Shown piece by piece: positions 1 to 7,231 of a DNA stretch of 64,000 nucleotides (positions within the stretch are counted from its first letter, which is position 1; each line of letters opens with the position of its first letter). Both the position numbers and the translations under genes were made by a program. This DNA is from Flammeovirgaceae bacterium UBA5585 (lineage in GTDB: Bacteria > Bacteroidota > Bacteroidia > Cytophagales > Cyclobacteriaceae), in the NCBI GenBank assembly GCA_002425185.1, contig DILT01000016.1, positions 241,128-305,127 on the forward strand, given 5' to 3'. Under the pieces are notes generated by a model. That model was given only the letters and a program-made list of their open reading frames with translations. It was not told the origin of the DNA and ran no database searches.

Positions 1-289
1 TGCCTAACGAAGAATCAGCCAATACCAGTACATCACTATTCTCATCCTGAAAGGCTTTTGCAATAACGGTAGCGTAAGCTTGAATTAATCCTTGATTAAG
101 TTTTGCATCAGCAGCGTGCAGTACTTTCTTAGCGCCATACTTTCCAAGGCTTTCAAGTTCGGCACTTTCCACATTTCCCAAAGCCAGGGCGGTAACCGAA
201 CCACCCATGGTGTGAGCAAACGCAACAGCCTCCAGCGAGTTTTTCTTTATTTTTCCTTCCGCACTTTCAACAAATACCAGAATATTCAT
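1..289 (-). CDS. etfA: Electron transfer flavoprotein alpha subunit (N-terminal part, cut by window edge)
   Basis: EtfA forms a heterodimer with EtfB and passes electrons from acyl-CoA and other dehydrogenases to the quinone pool. The reading frame starts with ATG at 289, translates as MNILVFVESAEGKIKKNSLE, and runs open to base 1, giving about 96 residues of the N-terminal nucleotide-binding-like domain. The C-terminal FAD-binding domain lies outside the window. It follows etfB on the same strand after only 18 bases, so the two are almost certainly one transcript. The identification rests on the N-terminal pattern and the partner gene. Confidence 0.93.
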   Translation of the reverse strand, partial: MNILVFVESAEGKIKKNSLEAVAFAHTMGGSVTALALGNVESAELESLGKYGAKKVLHAADAKLNQGLIQAYATVIAKAFQDENSDVLVLADSSLG

Positions 290-307
290 AGTTCTATGAT
301 TCAGATT

Positions 308-1045
308 TTATAAAACCTTAGCTTCGTTCTTTAATAAGTTTACCAACTCCTGCACATTATCGGCCGCAATCATTTTAACGGAACCTTTTGCCGGTGGTAA
401 TTCAAACTTCTGCAGCTTCACACCACTGTCAACGGTTGAAGGCTCAACTACTTTCAGCGGTTTGGTGCGTGCCGACATAATGCCACGCATATTTGGAATC
501 TTCCATTCAGCAATCGGTTCCTGGCAGCCTGCTACAAACGGTAAATTAACTTCCAGGTATTCCTTACCACCTTCAATCTCACGGGCAAGCTTAGCGGTGC
601 TGCCCTCAATATCCAGTTTCATTACAGGAGAAATGGAGGGTATGCCGAGCAGTTCTCCAACAATACCGTGTACTGCACCACTGTTGTAATCAATAGACTC
701 CCGGCCCATCAAAATCAAATCATAACCACCCGCCTTTGCCTGTTCAGCAATTTGAGTGGCTACAAAAAAAGAATCAGTTGGTTCTGCGTTTACGCGAATA
801 GCATCATCTGCCCCAATAGCCAATGCTTTGCGAATGGTTGGTTCCGTGTCAACCAAACCAACATTTATCACGGTGATGGTTGCACCTGAATTTTCTTTTA
901 ATTCAACGGCACGGGCCAGCGCATAATCGTCATATGGGCCAATAATAAACTGCACACCATTTGTATCGAATTTGGTGTTGTTGTCAATAAAATTGATTTT
1001 AGAAGTAGTGTCGGGAACGTGCGAAATACAAACCAGGATCTTCAT
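308..1045 (-). CDS. etfB: Electron transfer flavoprotein beta subunit
   Basis: The 245-residue product has the usual EtfB length. It begins MKILVCISHVPDTTSKINF and carries the typical GPYDDYALARAVELKE region, the AMP-binding segment near DLILMGRESIDYNSG, and the family signature around LPFVAGCQEPI. With EtfA it transfers electrons from flavin dehydrogenases to the respiratory chain; it acts in the cytoplasm. It is the first gene of etfBA, with etfA 18 bases downstream. Nothing looks unusual. Confidence 0.96.
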   Translation of the reverse strand: MKILVCISHVPDTTSKINFIDNNTKFDTNGVQFIIGPYDDYALARAVELKENSGATITVINVGLVDTEPTIRKALAIGADDAIRVNAEPTDSFFVATQIAEQAKAGGYDLILMGRESIDYNSGAVHGIVGELLGIPSISPVMKLDIEGSTAKLAREIEGGKEYLEVNLPFVAGCQEPIAEWKIPNMRGIMSARTKPLKVVEPSTVDSGVKLQKFELPPAKGSVKMIAADNVQELVNLLKNEAKVL

Positions 1046-1143
1046 CGTGCTGCCTCAAAAATTTAACGGTACAAAAATTCTTAAACGGGCCTCAAGATAA
1101 AGCATAAAATCTGAAATTTGGAAGGCCAAAAACTCAAAATAAA

Positions 1144-1461
1144 ATGAATTTGACGCGAATAGAGCAACTTTTGAAGTTTCTGGAAGAAGATCCAAACGAT
1201 GTCTTTTCGCTTTATGCCCTGGCGCTTGAGTACAAGAAAAGCAATCCGGCAGCGGCAGGGAAGTTATTCAACCAACTTTTAACCCATCATCCTGAGTACC
1301 TCCCCACCTATTACCAGGCTGCAATGATGATGGAAGAATCCGGAAACACAATTGAAGCCCTTCAACTTTACCAACAAGGAATTGAATTGGCCAGAAAGAT
1401 GAACGACACAGCTACCTTAAAAGAACTTCAAGCTGCTTATAATTTGTTGGCTGATGACTAA
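1144..1461 (+). CDS. Small tetratricopeptide-repeat protein
   Basis: A 105-residue cytoplasmic protein consisting almost entirely of about two to three TPR-like helical hairpins, for example FSLYALALEYKKSNPAAAGK followed by YYQAAMMMEESGNTIEALQL. There is no signal peptide or membrane segment. It is transcribed toward dnaB, with 19 bases between their 3' ends, and diverges from etfB. TPR proteins are protein-binding scaffolds; no partner can be named from the sequence. Small orphan TPR genes like this are common in Bacteroidota. Confidence 0.8.
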   Translation: MNLTRIEQLLKFLEEDPNDVFSLYALALEYKKSNPAAAGKLFNQLLTHHPEYLPTYYQAAMMMEESGNTIEALQLYQQGIELARKMNDTATLKELQAAYNLLADD

Positions 1462-1480
1462 ATAACCACCTTCAAAAAAA

Positions 1481-3022
1481 TCAGAACGGCATATCCTCTT
1501 CGTTGCCCGAAACAGGCGGCTCGTCTTCTGGCTTGATTTGATTAATACGGCTTTCCCGCGTAATCATACCGCTAAATGGATTTTCATGTGGTGTAGGTGA
1601 ATCGAAATCAGCAAACTTGGTGTACTTGCCAATAAACTTAAGCTTGGCGGTACCCGTTTGACCGTTACGATGCTTGGCAATAATCACTTCGCCCATTCCT
1701 TGTGTAGGCATACCTTCCTCATCTACCGTGATCTTATAGTACTCAGGGCGATAGAGGAATATCACCATGTCGGCATCTTGTTCGATAGAACCTGATTCAC
1801 GCAAGTCGGAGAGTTGTGGACGCTTGTCACCACCCCGGGTTTCCACTCCACGACTTAATTGCGAGAGTGCAAGTACGGGCACATTGAGTTCCTTGGCAAT
1901 ACCTTTTAATGCGCGCGAAATAGAGGCAATCTCCTGTTCGCGGTTACCACCTGCATCACCCCGCATAAGTTGCAGATAATCTACAATGATCAATTGTATA
2001 CCATGCTCAGCCTTAAGTCTTCGTGATTTGGCCCGCAACTCCAATATCGATAATGCAGGAGTATCGTCAATAAAAATAGGAGCCGATGACAAGCGATTGG
2101 TTTTATGAACCAATTGTGCCCATTCAAATTCAGCCAATTGACCTTTGCGGATTTTCTCGCCTTCCAATTCAGCTTCAGCGGAAATCATCCTGTTCACCAA
2201 TTGAACAGAAGCCATCTCCAACGAAAAAATGGCTACCGGCCGTTTGAAGTCAACAGCAGCATTACGCATAGCCGAAACAACAAATGCGGTTTTACCCATA
2301 CCGGGCCGTGCTGCAATAATTACCAGATCAGAATTTTGCCAGCCGGAAGTCATTCTATCTAATGCAGTGAATCCTGAAGGCACACCGGTTAGTCCGTCTT
2401 TATGTTCCTTTAGCTTTTGAAGTTCCTGGATGGCTCTGTACATCAGGTTCTTCATGTTATCGTAATTCTTCCTAAGGTTGGAATCCGATATTTCAAAAAT
2501 GGATTGCTCGGTTTTATCTAACAGCTCAAATACATCGGTGGTGTCTTCATAGGCATCATGATGGATTTGCGAGGCGATTTGAATCAAGTCGCGCTTAATC
2601 GCTAACTCAATTACAACACGAGCATGGTATTCAATATTGGCCGCTGAACTTACTTTAGAGGTTAACTCAGCAATGTAGTAAGCACCGCCTACCAATTCGA
2701 TCTTTGCGTTTTTGCGCAGCTGGTTTACTACCGTACGCATGTCCACCGGTTCTGATCCTTTGAAAAGATCAATGATGGCCCGGTAAATTTCCTGGTGTGC
2801 CTCCGAATAAAAGTGCTCAGGTTTTAAAAACTCAACAACTGCGTTAAGCGCACCCTTTTCTAACATGAGCGCGCCTAACACAGCCTCTTCCAGATCAAGC
2901 GCCTGTGGGGGAAGTTTTCCCAGGCTTTCGGAGATATCGCGCACCAAAAGTTTACCTCCTTTACCGGACGGCATCATGGTCTTACTTCCTGTCCGCATTG
3001 GCGTTGATCGGCTTTGCTCCAT
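1481..3022 (-). CDS. dnaB: Replicative DNA helicase
   Basis: This is the 513-residue hexameric helicase that unwinds DNA at the replication fork. The N-terminal primase-interacting helical domain (about residues 40-140, starting PQALDLEEAVLGALM) is followed by the RecA-like motor with Walker A ARPGMGKTA at 238-246, the Walker B region IIVDYLQLM, and the LSQLSRGVETR segment typical of DnaB. The C-terminal tail (NQIKPEDEPPVSGNEEDMPF) is acidic and probably flexible. A CAAACGTA sequence at 3061-3068 reads as a TAnnTTTG -7 box on this strand and fits the ATG at 3022. No intein is present. Confidence 0.97.
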   Translation of the reverse strand: MEQSRSTPMRTGSKTMMPSGKGGKLLVRDISESLGKLPPQALDLEEAVLGALMLEKGALNAVVEFLKPEHFYSEAHQEIYRAIIDLFKGSEPVDMRTVVNQLRKNAKIELVGGAYYIAELTSKVSSAANIEYHARVVIELAIKRDLIQIASQIHHDAYEDTTDVFELLDKTEQSIFEISDSNLRKNYDNMKNLMYRAIQELQKLKEHKDGLTGVPSGFTALDRMTSGWQNSDLVIIAARPGMGKTAFVVSAMRNAAVDFKRPVAIFSLEMASVQLVNRMISAEAELEGEKIRKGQLAEFEWAQLVHKTNRLSSAPIFIDDTPALSILELRAKSRRLKAEHGIQLIIVDYLQLMRGDAGGNREQEIASISRALKGIAKELNVPVLALSQLSRGVETRGGDKRPQLSDLRESGSIEQDADMVIFLYRPEYYKITVDEEGMPTQGMGEVIIAKHRNGQTGTAKLKFIGKYTKFADFDSPTPHENPFSGMITRESRINQIKPEDEPPVSGNEEDMPF

Positions 3023-3060
3023 ACTGTGGTTGTTGGACGTGTTGCTTTTTTACAAGGTGA

Positions 3061-3068
3061 CAAACGTA
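3061..3068 (-). promoter_or_regulatory. Putative -7 box of the dnaB promoter
   Basis: On the minus strand this reads TACGTTTG, matching the Bacteroidota primary sigma factor consensus TAnnTTTG, about 39 bases upstream of the dnaB start codon. No convincing -33 TTTG stands at the ideal distance, so confidence is moderate. Confidence 0.4.
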
Positions 3069-3205
3069 AGCAAACACGCTATCCGTTTAATAACATTCGT
3101 TCAATACAAAAAAATGATGATTACACACTCTCATTAACAAGTTGTGCACATATAAAAATTCAAAACGCATTCAAGTATAAACCCGAACCACTGACAAGCC
3201 GTGAC

Positions 3206-3901
3206 ATGGCTTTACTAAAACAGGCTTTTTCAAAACAACTATTTCCGTTACTTTCGCGTGAACCGATTATCGCATCAGGCATGAGCATTAAACCCGAGAC
3301 AATACTTGAACAATCCCTTGATAAGCAGCGCATTGTTATAACCGGAAGCCGGGGAAGAACATCCTTAACCGCTATACTCATCCATGTACTCAACTACTAT
3401 AAGCGCTCCTTTGATTACGTATTAAGTACCCCTGTTCATGGCATCCGCGAAACCTCCCGGATTTCCAGTGCGCCCATCATTATTATCGAGGGTGATGAAA
3501 GTACCATGCTGAGCTACAAGCATCATATTGGTCTGATCAGCAATATTATATGGACAAAAACCGATGAGTTTCCATCCGAAGAGGACTATGTTAAGCTGTT
3601 TGATATCTTTGCCGATAACCTGCCAAAAGCCGGGCTGCTTTTTTACTGCGAAAATGACCCCATAGCCTTTGTGGTAGGCGCCAAACCACGAACCGATGTT
3701 TTGAGTACCGGGTACAAAATACATCCACATACTTCCGAGGCGGGAAAACACTTTCTCACAACTGCCGGAAAAGAAAAAATTCCAGTGAATATTTACGGAA
3801 GCGTAAACTTTCAGAATATCAGCGGAGCTAAAGAGCTTCTCAAACGTATTGGTGTTACTGCCGATCAGTTTTACCAGGCCATTTCCACTTTTCCATTATA
3901 A
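3206..3901 (+). CDS. Mur-ligase central-domain-like protein (truncated Mpl/MurC homologue)
   Basis: A 231-residue protein that resembles only the central ATPase domain of Mpl/MurC ligases. It contains a P-loop-like IVITGSRGRTSLTA at about residues 40-53, an IIIIEGDES segment like the EGDE motif of Mpl, and the domain-end pattern IYGSVNFQNISGAKELLKRI. It stops there, so both the N-terminal Rossmann-like domain and the C-terminal domain of a full ligase of about 450 residues are missing. The P-loop lysine of GTHGKT is replaced by arginine. The frame extends upstream to 3014 over the dnaB start, but ATG 3206 lines up with where homology begins. Activity as a ligase is doubtful. Confidence 0.65.
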   Translation: MALLKQAFSKQLFPLLSREPIIASGMSIKPETILEQSLDKQRIVITGSRGRTSLTAILIHVLNYYKRSFDYVLSTPVHGIRETSRISSAPIIIIEGDESTMLSYKHHIGLISNIIWTKTDEFPSEEDYVKLFDIFADNLPKAGLLFYCENDPIAFVVGAKPRTDVLSTGYKIHPHTSEAGKHFLTTAGKEKIPVNIYGSVNFQNISGAKELLKRIGVTADQFYQAISTFPL

Positions 3902-3939
3902 ACGCGTCAGGTTTTAATACACCCTGATTTAATCCAACT

Positions 3940-4746
3940 ATGCAACTTAACCTCCGCAACCCGCTGTGTGTCTTCGATCTTGAAACCACGGGCACCAACA
4001 TATCTACAGATCGTATTATTGAAATCGCGGTTATAAAAGTTATGCCCAATGGTGAAATTCAAAAAAAAGCAGAGGTACTTAACCCTACCATTCCCATACC
4101 GGCTGAATCGACACGGTTTCATGGACTAACCGATGACGATGTAAAGGATAAGCCCACCTTTAAAGATGTGGCTAAAGATTACGCCAAATTTTTTGAGGGG
4201 GCTGATCTGGCCGGATTTAATGTGCTCAAGTTTGATATTCCTATTCTGGTAGAAGAATTTCTGAGGGCCGGGGTTGAATTCGATTACAACCGGAAAAAAA
4301 TAATTGATGCCCAGCGCATCTTTCACTTCATGGAAAAGCGTACGCTTTCAGCAGCTTATAAATTTTACTTGAATAAGGAACTACAGGAATCGCATACGGC
4401 AGAAGCCGACACACAAGCCACACTGGATGTACTGCTGGCACAAATTGAAAAATATGATGGCCAACCGGTTATCGATGGACTGGGCAAGACCATTGGTGAA
4501 ATAAAAAACGATATGGAGTCGCTGGCCAAACTTACCGGCTCAGGCCTGGTTGATTTGGCCGGGCGCATGATTAAAAATGAAAAAGGTGAAGAAGTATTCA
4601 ATTTCGGGAAACACAAAAACAAGAAGGTAGTGGACATTCTTAAGCAAGAGCCCTCCTACTACGACTGGATGATGAATGGAGATTTTCCGCTCGACACAAA
4701 ACGAAAACTCACCGAGATCAAGCTGCGGGCGTTTAAGAATAAGTAA
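3940..4746 (+). CDS. DnaQ-like 3'-5' exonuclease (DNA polymerase III epsilon type)
   Basis: A 268-residue DEDDh exonuclease. ExoI motif VFDLETTGTN lies at residues 11-20, followed by the ExoII region GFNVLKFDIPIL and the ExoIII region with histidine in SHTAEADTQATLD. A second small domain at the C-terminus (about 220-265, VFNFGKHKNKKVVDIL then YYDWMMNGDFP) matches the extra module found in Bacteroidota epsilon-like and ExoX-like enzymes. It probably acts in replication proofreading or repair. It starts 38 bases after the Mur-like gene on the same strand. Confidence 0.88.
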   Translation: MQLNLRNPLCVFDLETTGTNISTDRIIEIAVIKVMPNGEIQKKAEVLNPTIPIPAESTRFHGLTDDDVKDKPTFKDVAKDYAKFFEGADLAGFNVLKFDIPILVEEFLRAGVEFDYNRKKIIDAQRIFHFMEKRTLSAAYKFYLNKELQESHTAEADTQATLDVLLAQIEKYDGQPVIDGLGKTIGEIKNDMESLAKLTGSGLVDLAGRMIKNEKGEEVFNFGKHKNKKVVDILKQEPSYYDWMMNGDFPLDTKRKLTEIKLRAFKNK

Positions 4747-4780
4747 ACCAATCTTTTTGCTGAACAGCATTCCTACGCTT

Positions 4781-5923
4781 GTGAATTACCCGAGAATTGC
4801 CGTAAAAATTATTTTTTTCCTGAATGGCTTTGTTCATGCCAACCTGTACTCACGTTTGCCCCGTGTGCAGGAACAATTCTCCATTGATAACGGCACATTA
4901 GGATTTGTCCTGCTCGCCTCCTCCATTGGCGCTATTGGCGCCATGCCGTTTACCGGCTGGTTTATTATCCGGTTCGGAAGCCGAAGGATCACCTTGTTTT
5001 CAGTTTTCTTTTACTGCCTGCTTGTGCCGTTTGTTCCATGGACTTTTAACCTTGCCGGCCTGATGATGCTGTTCTTTCTAATGGGCGTTTCGGCTGGTAT
5101 GCTCGATGTATCGATGAATGCCCAGGCGGTGATGGTCGAAAAGCAACTCGGTAAACCCATAATGACTTCCTTTCATGCCTTGTTTAGTATCGGTATGATG
5201 CTTGGCGCTGGCATGGGCTCGTTGTTTTCCTCACTGAATACACCGCTGTTCACTCATCTCGGCACAATCACTCTTGTCAGCGTAATCATATCCTTTTTCA
5301 TGCGGTATTATCTTATCCATGACAAGCCGACTACCAAGCAGGAAGGCCCAGCGTTTCGTCTGCCCAATGTTGCCATGGTCAGCATTGGCATTATTGCCTT
5401 TTGCAGCATGTTGGGCGAAGGTGCCATGGCTGACTGGAGCACCATTTACCTTGAAAAAGTTTCACAGGCCGATGCCTCATTGGCACCCCTTGGCCTTGCG
5501 GCTTTTGCTTTGGCCATGACCATCGGTCGCCTGGCCGGTGATAAAGCACGGTTTCGACTGGGTGACCAACGCCTAATCCTCATCTGTGGTATAATCGCAT
5601 CGGCAGGCCTCAGTATCTCCATCTTTCTCCAAAATCCTTACATGGTCATCACCGGTTTCTTCCTGGTGGGTATTGGTCTGTCTGTAGTTGTACCAATTGC
5701 CTACAGCCTTGCCGGTAACGCACCTGATCTTCCGCCCGGTGTTGGGTTAGCCATGGTTACCACTGTAGGGTATTCAGGCTTTTTGGTAGGGCCACCCATT
5801 ATTGGTTTCATTGCCGACTGGCAAACCTTGCGGGTGGCATTCATCTTCGTTTTATTACTCTTTTTTGCCATGATTATTTTAAGTGGCAGCGCCAAGCGGA
5901 AATCAGTTAAGCACCCTGATTGA
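4781..5923 (+). CDS. MFS transporter (YbjJ/FucP-like)
   Basis: An inner-membrane permease with about 12 hydrophobic helices. The start of homology VNYPRIAVKIIFFLNGF fits a GTG codon at 4781, giving 380 residues. The open frame reaches back to ATG 4676, but that would overlap the exonuclease gene by 71 bases and add an unrelated N-terminus; a TTG at 4757 is another option. Motif A-like GWFIIRFGSRRIT lies between helices 2 and 3. The substrate cannot be assigned; relatives include sugar and drug permeases. Confidence 0.85.
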   Translation: MNYPRIAVKIIFFLNGFVHANLYSRLPRVQEQFSIDNGTLGFVLLASSIGAIGAMPFTGWFIIRFGSRRITLFSVFFYCLLVPFVPWTFNLAGLMMLFFLMGVSAGMLDVSMNAQAVMVEKQLGKPIMTSFHALFSIGMMLGAGMGSLFSSLNTPLFTHLGTITLVSVIISFFMRYYLIHDKPTTKQEGPAFRLPNVAMVSIGIIAFCSMLGEGAMADWSTIYLEKVSQADASLAPLGLAAFALAMTIGRLAGDKARFRLGDQRLILICGIIASAGLSISIFLQNPYMVITGFFLVGIGLSVVVPIAYSLAGNAPDLPPGVGLAMVTTVGYSGFLVGPPIIGFIADWQTLRVAFIFVLLLFFAMIILSGSAKRKSVKHPD

Positions 5924-6067
5924 GTTTGACCCGGTACTTATTGGTCGTTCCTTAACTTCCACTAAATAATTCTTGTGGCATCAATAATGATAAGTTGAAT
6001 TTTCCGTTAAGCGCATGAGTGAGCCTTATACGCATTATCACTAAGATCTCTCAACAAACTAGTTGAT

Positions 6068-6640
6068 ATGAAACTATCTGTAAGTATACTCTTGCTGTGC
6101 ATGGCCTTAAAATCACTTGCACAAATGAGCGAGGATAAAAAAGGTTATATCGGAATTACCACAGGGCTTGCGTTTCCATCAAAAGATCTTACCTATGAAA
6201 CAGATAGCGGAACCGGATTGAATGTTAACCTGCTAAACTTTGGGTATCCTGTTTGGAAAAATATTGGATTCTGTGCCTCTTTGTTAGGCGGTGCACATTT
6301 AAGTAAAACATTACGCGAGGATGCCCTTTCTGTTTATGGTGCACTTTTAGCTGGCCCCATGTTTTCAGCCAATCTTTCTCAAAAATCCATGTTGCATTTA
6401 AGAACCATGGTAGGCAGCGCATTTTCAATGTTTGATTATGCAAACATTTCGGGGCGCTCAGCAAGAGAAGGCTGGTCGTATGGCTATTCGGTTGGATTTT
6501 TATACCGGTTCAACCATTCCAAAAACTGGTGCTTTATGTTCAATGCCGATTACTTTTCGGCAAAGTCATCAGTTTACAATTACCTGGGGGAAATAGCAGC
6601 GATCAATGTTAATGCTGGCATTGGCTTCAGATTAAAATAG
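6068..6640 (+). CDS. Secreted outer-membrane beta-barrel-like protein, unknown function
   Basis: A 190-residue protein with a signal peptide (MKLSVSILLLCMALKSLAQM, likely cleaved after LAQ). It is followed by alternating aromatic and polar strands such as GYIGITTGLAFPS and SYGYSVGFLYRF, ending in GIGFRLK. This is the pattern of small outer-membrane barrels of the OmpA/OmpW-like porin-fold group in Bacteroidota. No enzymatic motif is visible. It stands alone between the MFS gene and a short secreted ORF. Confidence 0.7.
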   Translation: MKLSVSILLLCMALKSLAQMSEDKKGYIGITTGLAFPSKDLTYETDSGTGLNVNLLNFGYPVWKNIGFCASLLGGAHLSKTLREDALSVYGALLAGPMFSANLSQKSMLHLRTMVGSAFSMFDYANISGRSAREGWSYGYSVGFLYRFNHSKNWCFMFNADYFSAKSSVYNYLGEIAAINVNAGIGFRLK

Positions 6641-6690
6641 GTTGAAAATTATTCTGCCGCTATCTTGAAAATTCTCGCCAACATTTGCGT

Positions 6691-6698
6691 TACCTTTG
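6691..6698 (+). promoter_or_regulatory. Putative -7 box (TACCTTTG)
   Basis: TACCTTTG matches the Bacteroidota consensus TAnnTTTG; a CTTG sequence ending at 6667 may be a loose -33 element. It lies 16 bases upstream of ATG 6715 and supports that start over ATG 6685, which would fall inside the promoter. Confidence 0.5.
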
Positions 6699-6714
6699 TG
6701 CGCTGGCTGTTCAC

Positions 6715-6939
6715 ATGATCAGAAAATTAAATATCATTCTTCTTTCACTTTGCCTGTTGGCATGGTCTGTCATTACCCCCGTTCAGGCCGGTCAGGGTAA
6801 ACAAGGCTTCAAAGCTGCATCCGGCAAGGTGGTTTTCCAGAACCTTACCACTGCCTCCACTTCTTCAGATACTGCGGTAAAAAAATCACCGACTCTGCAC
6901 TTAGAGCCTCAACAAATTTCTGCCTTACACGATCACTAA
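6715..6939 (+). CDS. Small secreted protein, unknown function
   Basis: A 74-residue ORF starting MIRKLNIILLSLCLLAWSVI, a clear signal peptide probably cleaved after VQA. The remaining short tail of about 45 residues is polar and low in structure (ASGKVVFQNLTTASTSSDTA) and ends with a histidine. The frame is open from ATG 6685, but the -7 box at 6691 favours ATG 6715. I recognise no family. It precedes the structured leader of the NSS transporter operon and may or may not be co-transcribed with it. Confidence 0.5.
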   Translation: MIRKLNIILLSLCLLAWSVITPVQAGQGKQGFKAASGKVVFQNLTTASTSSDTAVKKSPTLHLEPQQISALHDH

Positions 6940-7025
6940 TTTCTTCAGTTCAATTCGTCTTATCACAGTACGGATTTATTTACCGGCACCCCATTTTTAA
7001 TACACTCTCGGCCCAGGCGCCTTAA

Positions 7026-7097
7026 TTTTTCAGAAGTACATGCTCCCCGCACCTGTCGGGTAGAGCCCATTTTCTCTTTTTAAAACTTCTGAAAATT
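7026..7097 (+). promoter_or_regulatory. Structured RNA leader upstream of the NSS transporter genes
   Basis: Two nested stems are visible. An outer 11-bp perfect stem pairs TTTTCAGAAGT (7027-7037) with ACTTCTGAAAA (7085-7095). Inside it GCTC plus CCCG (7042-7049) pair with CGGG (7057-7060) and GAGC (7063-7066), with a CACCTGT loop. A tiny ORF MLPAPVG (7040-7063) overlaps the inner stem. The leader ends 10 bases before the 31-residue ORF at 7107. It could be a riboswitch, an attenuator or a protein-binding site; I match it to no known class. Confidence 0.5.
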
Positions 7098-7106
7098 ATT
7101 TTTCTC

Positions 7107-7202
7107 ATGAAAAACGTAATCGAATTTATTATTCGCTATTGGTTTCCGCTTATCATGTTAATCATGTTTTGTGGGCTAATGATAGCCGTTGCAAATTTTT
7201 AA
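7107..7202 (+). CDS. 31-residue single-helix membrane protein, possible NSS small subunit
   Basis: The ORF encodes MKNVIEFIIRYWFPLIMLIM followed by FCGLMIAVANF. It is one hydrophobic helix with a short polar N-terminus and a stop 29 bases before the sodium symporter gene. Small single-helix subunits (the MetS type) are known to accompany some bacterial NSS transporters such as the methionine/alanine importer. The arrangement suggests a similar role here, but the residue pattern is not a clear MetS match. It lies between a structured leader and the transporter, so translation is plausible though unproven. Confidence 0.6.
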   Translation: MKNVIEFIIRYWFPLIMLIMFCGLMIAVANF

Positions 7203-7231
7203 TAACCATTACCTGAAAACAATTTACAGCG

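Noticed and set aside
4676..4780. Longer N-terminus for the MFS transporter from ATG 4676
   Set aside because: It would overlap the exonuclease gene and add residues with no match to the family start.
7026..7097. Assignment of the NSS leader to a known riboswitch class
   Set aside because: I could not match the conserved core of any class I know; it is kept as an unassigned structured leader.
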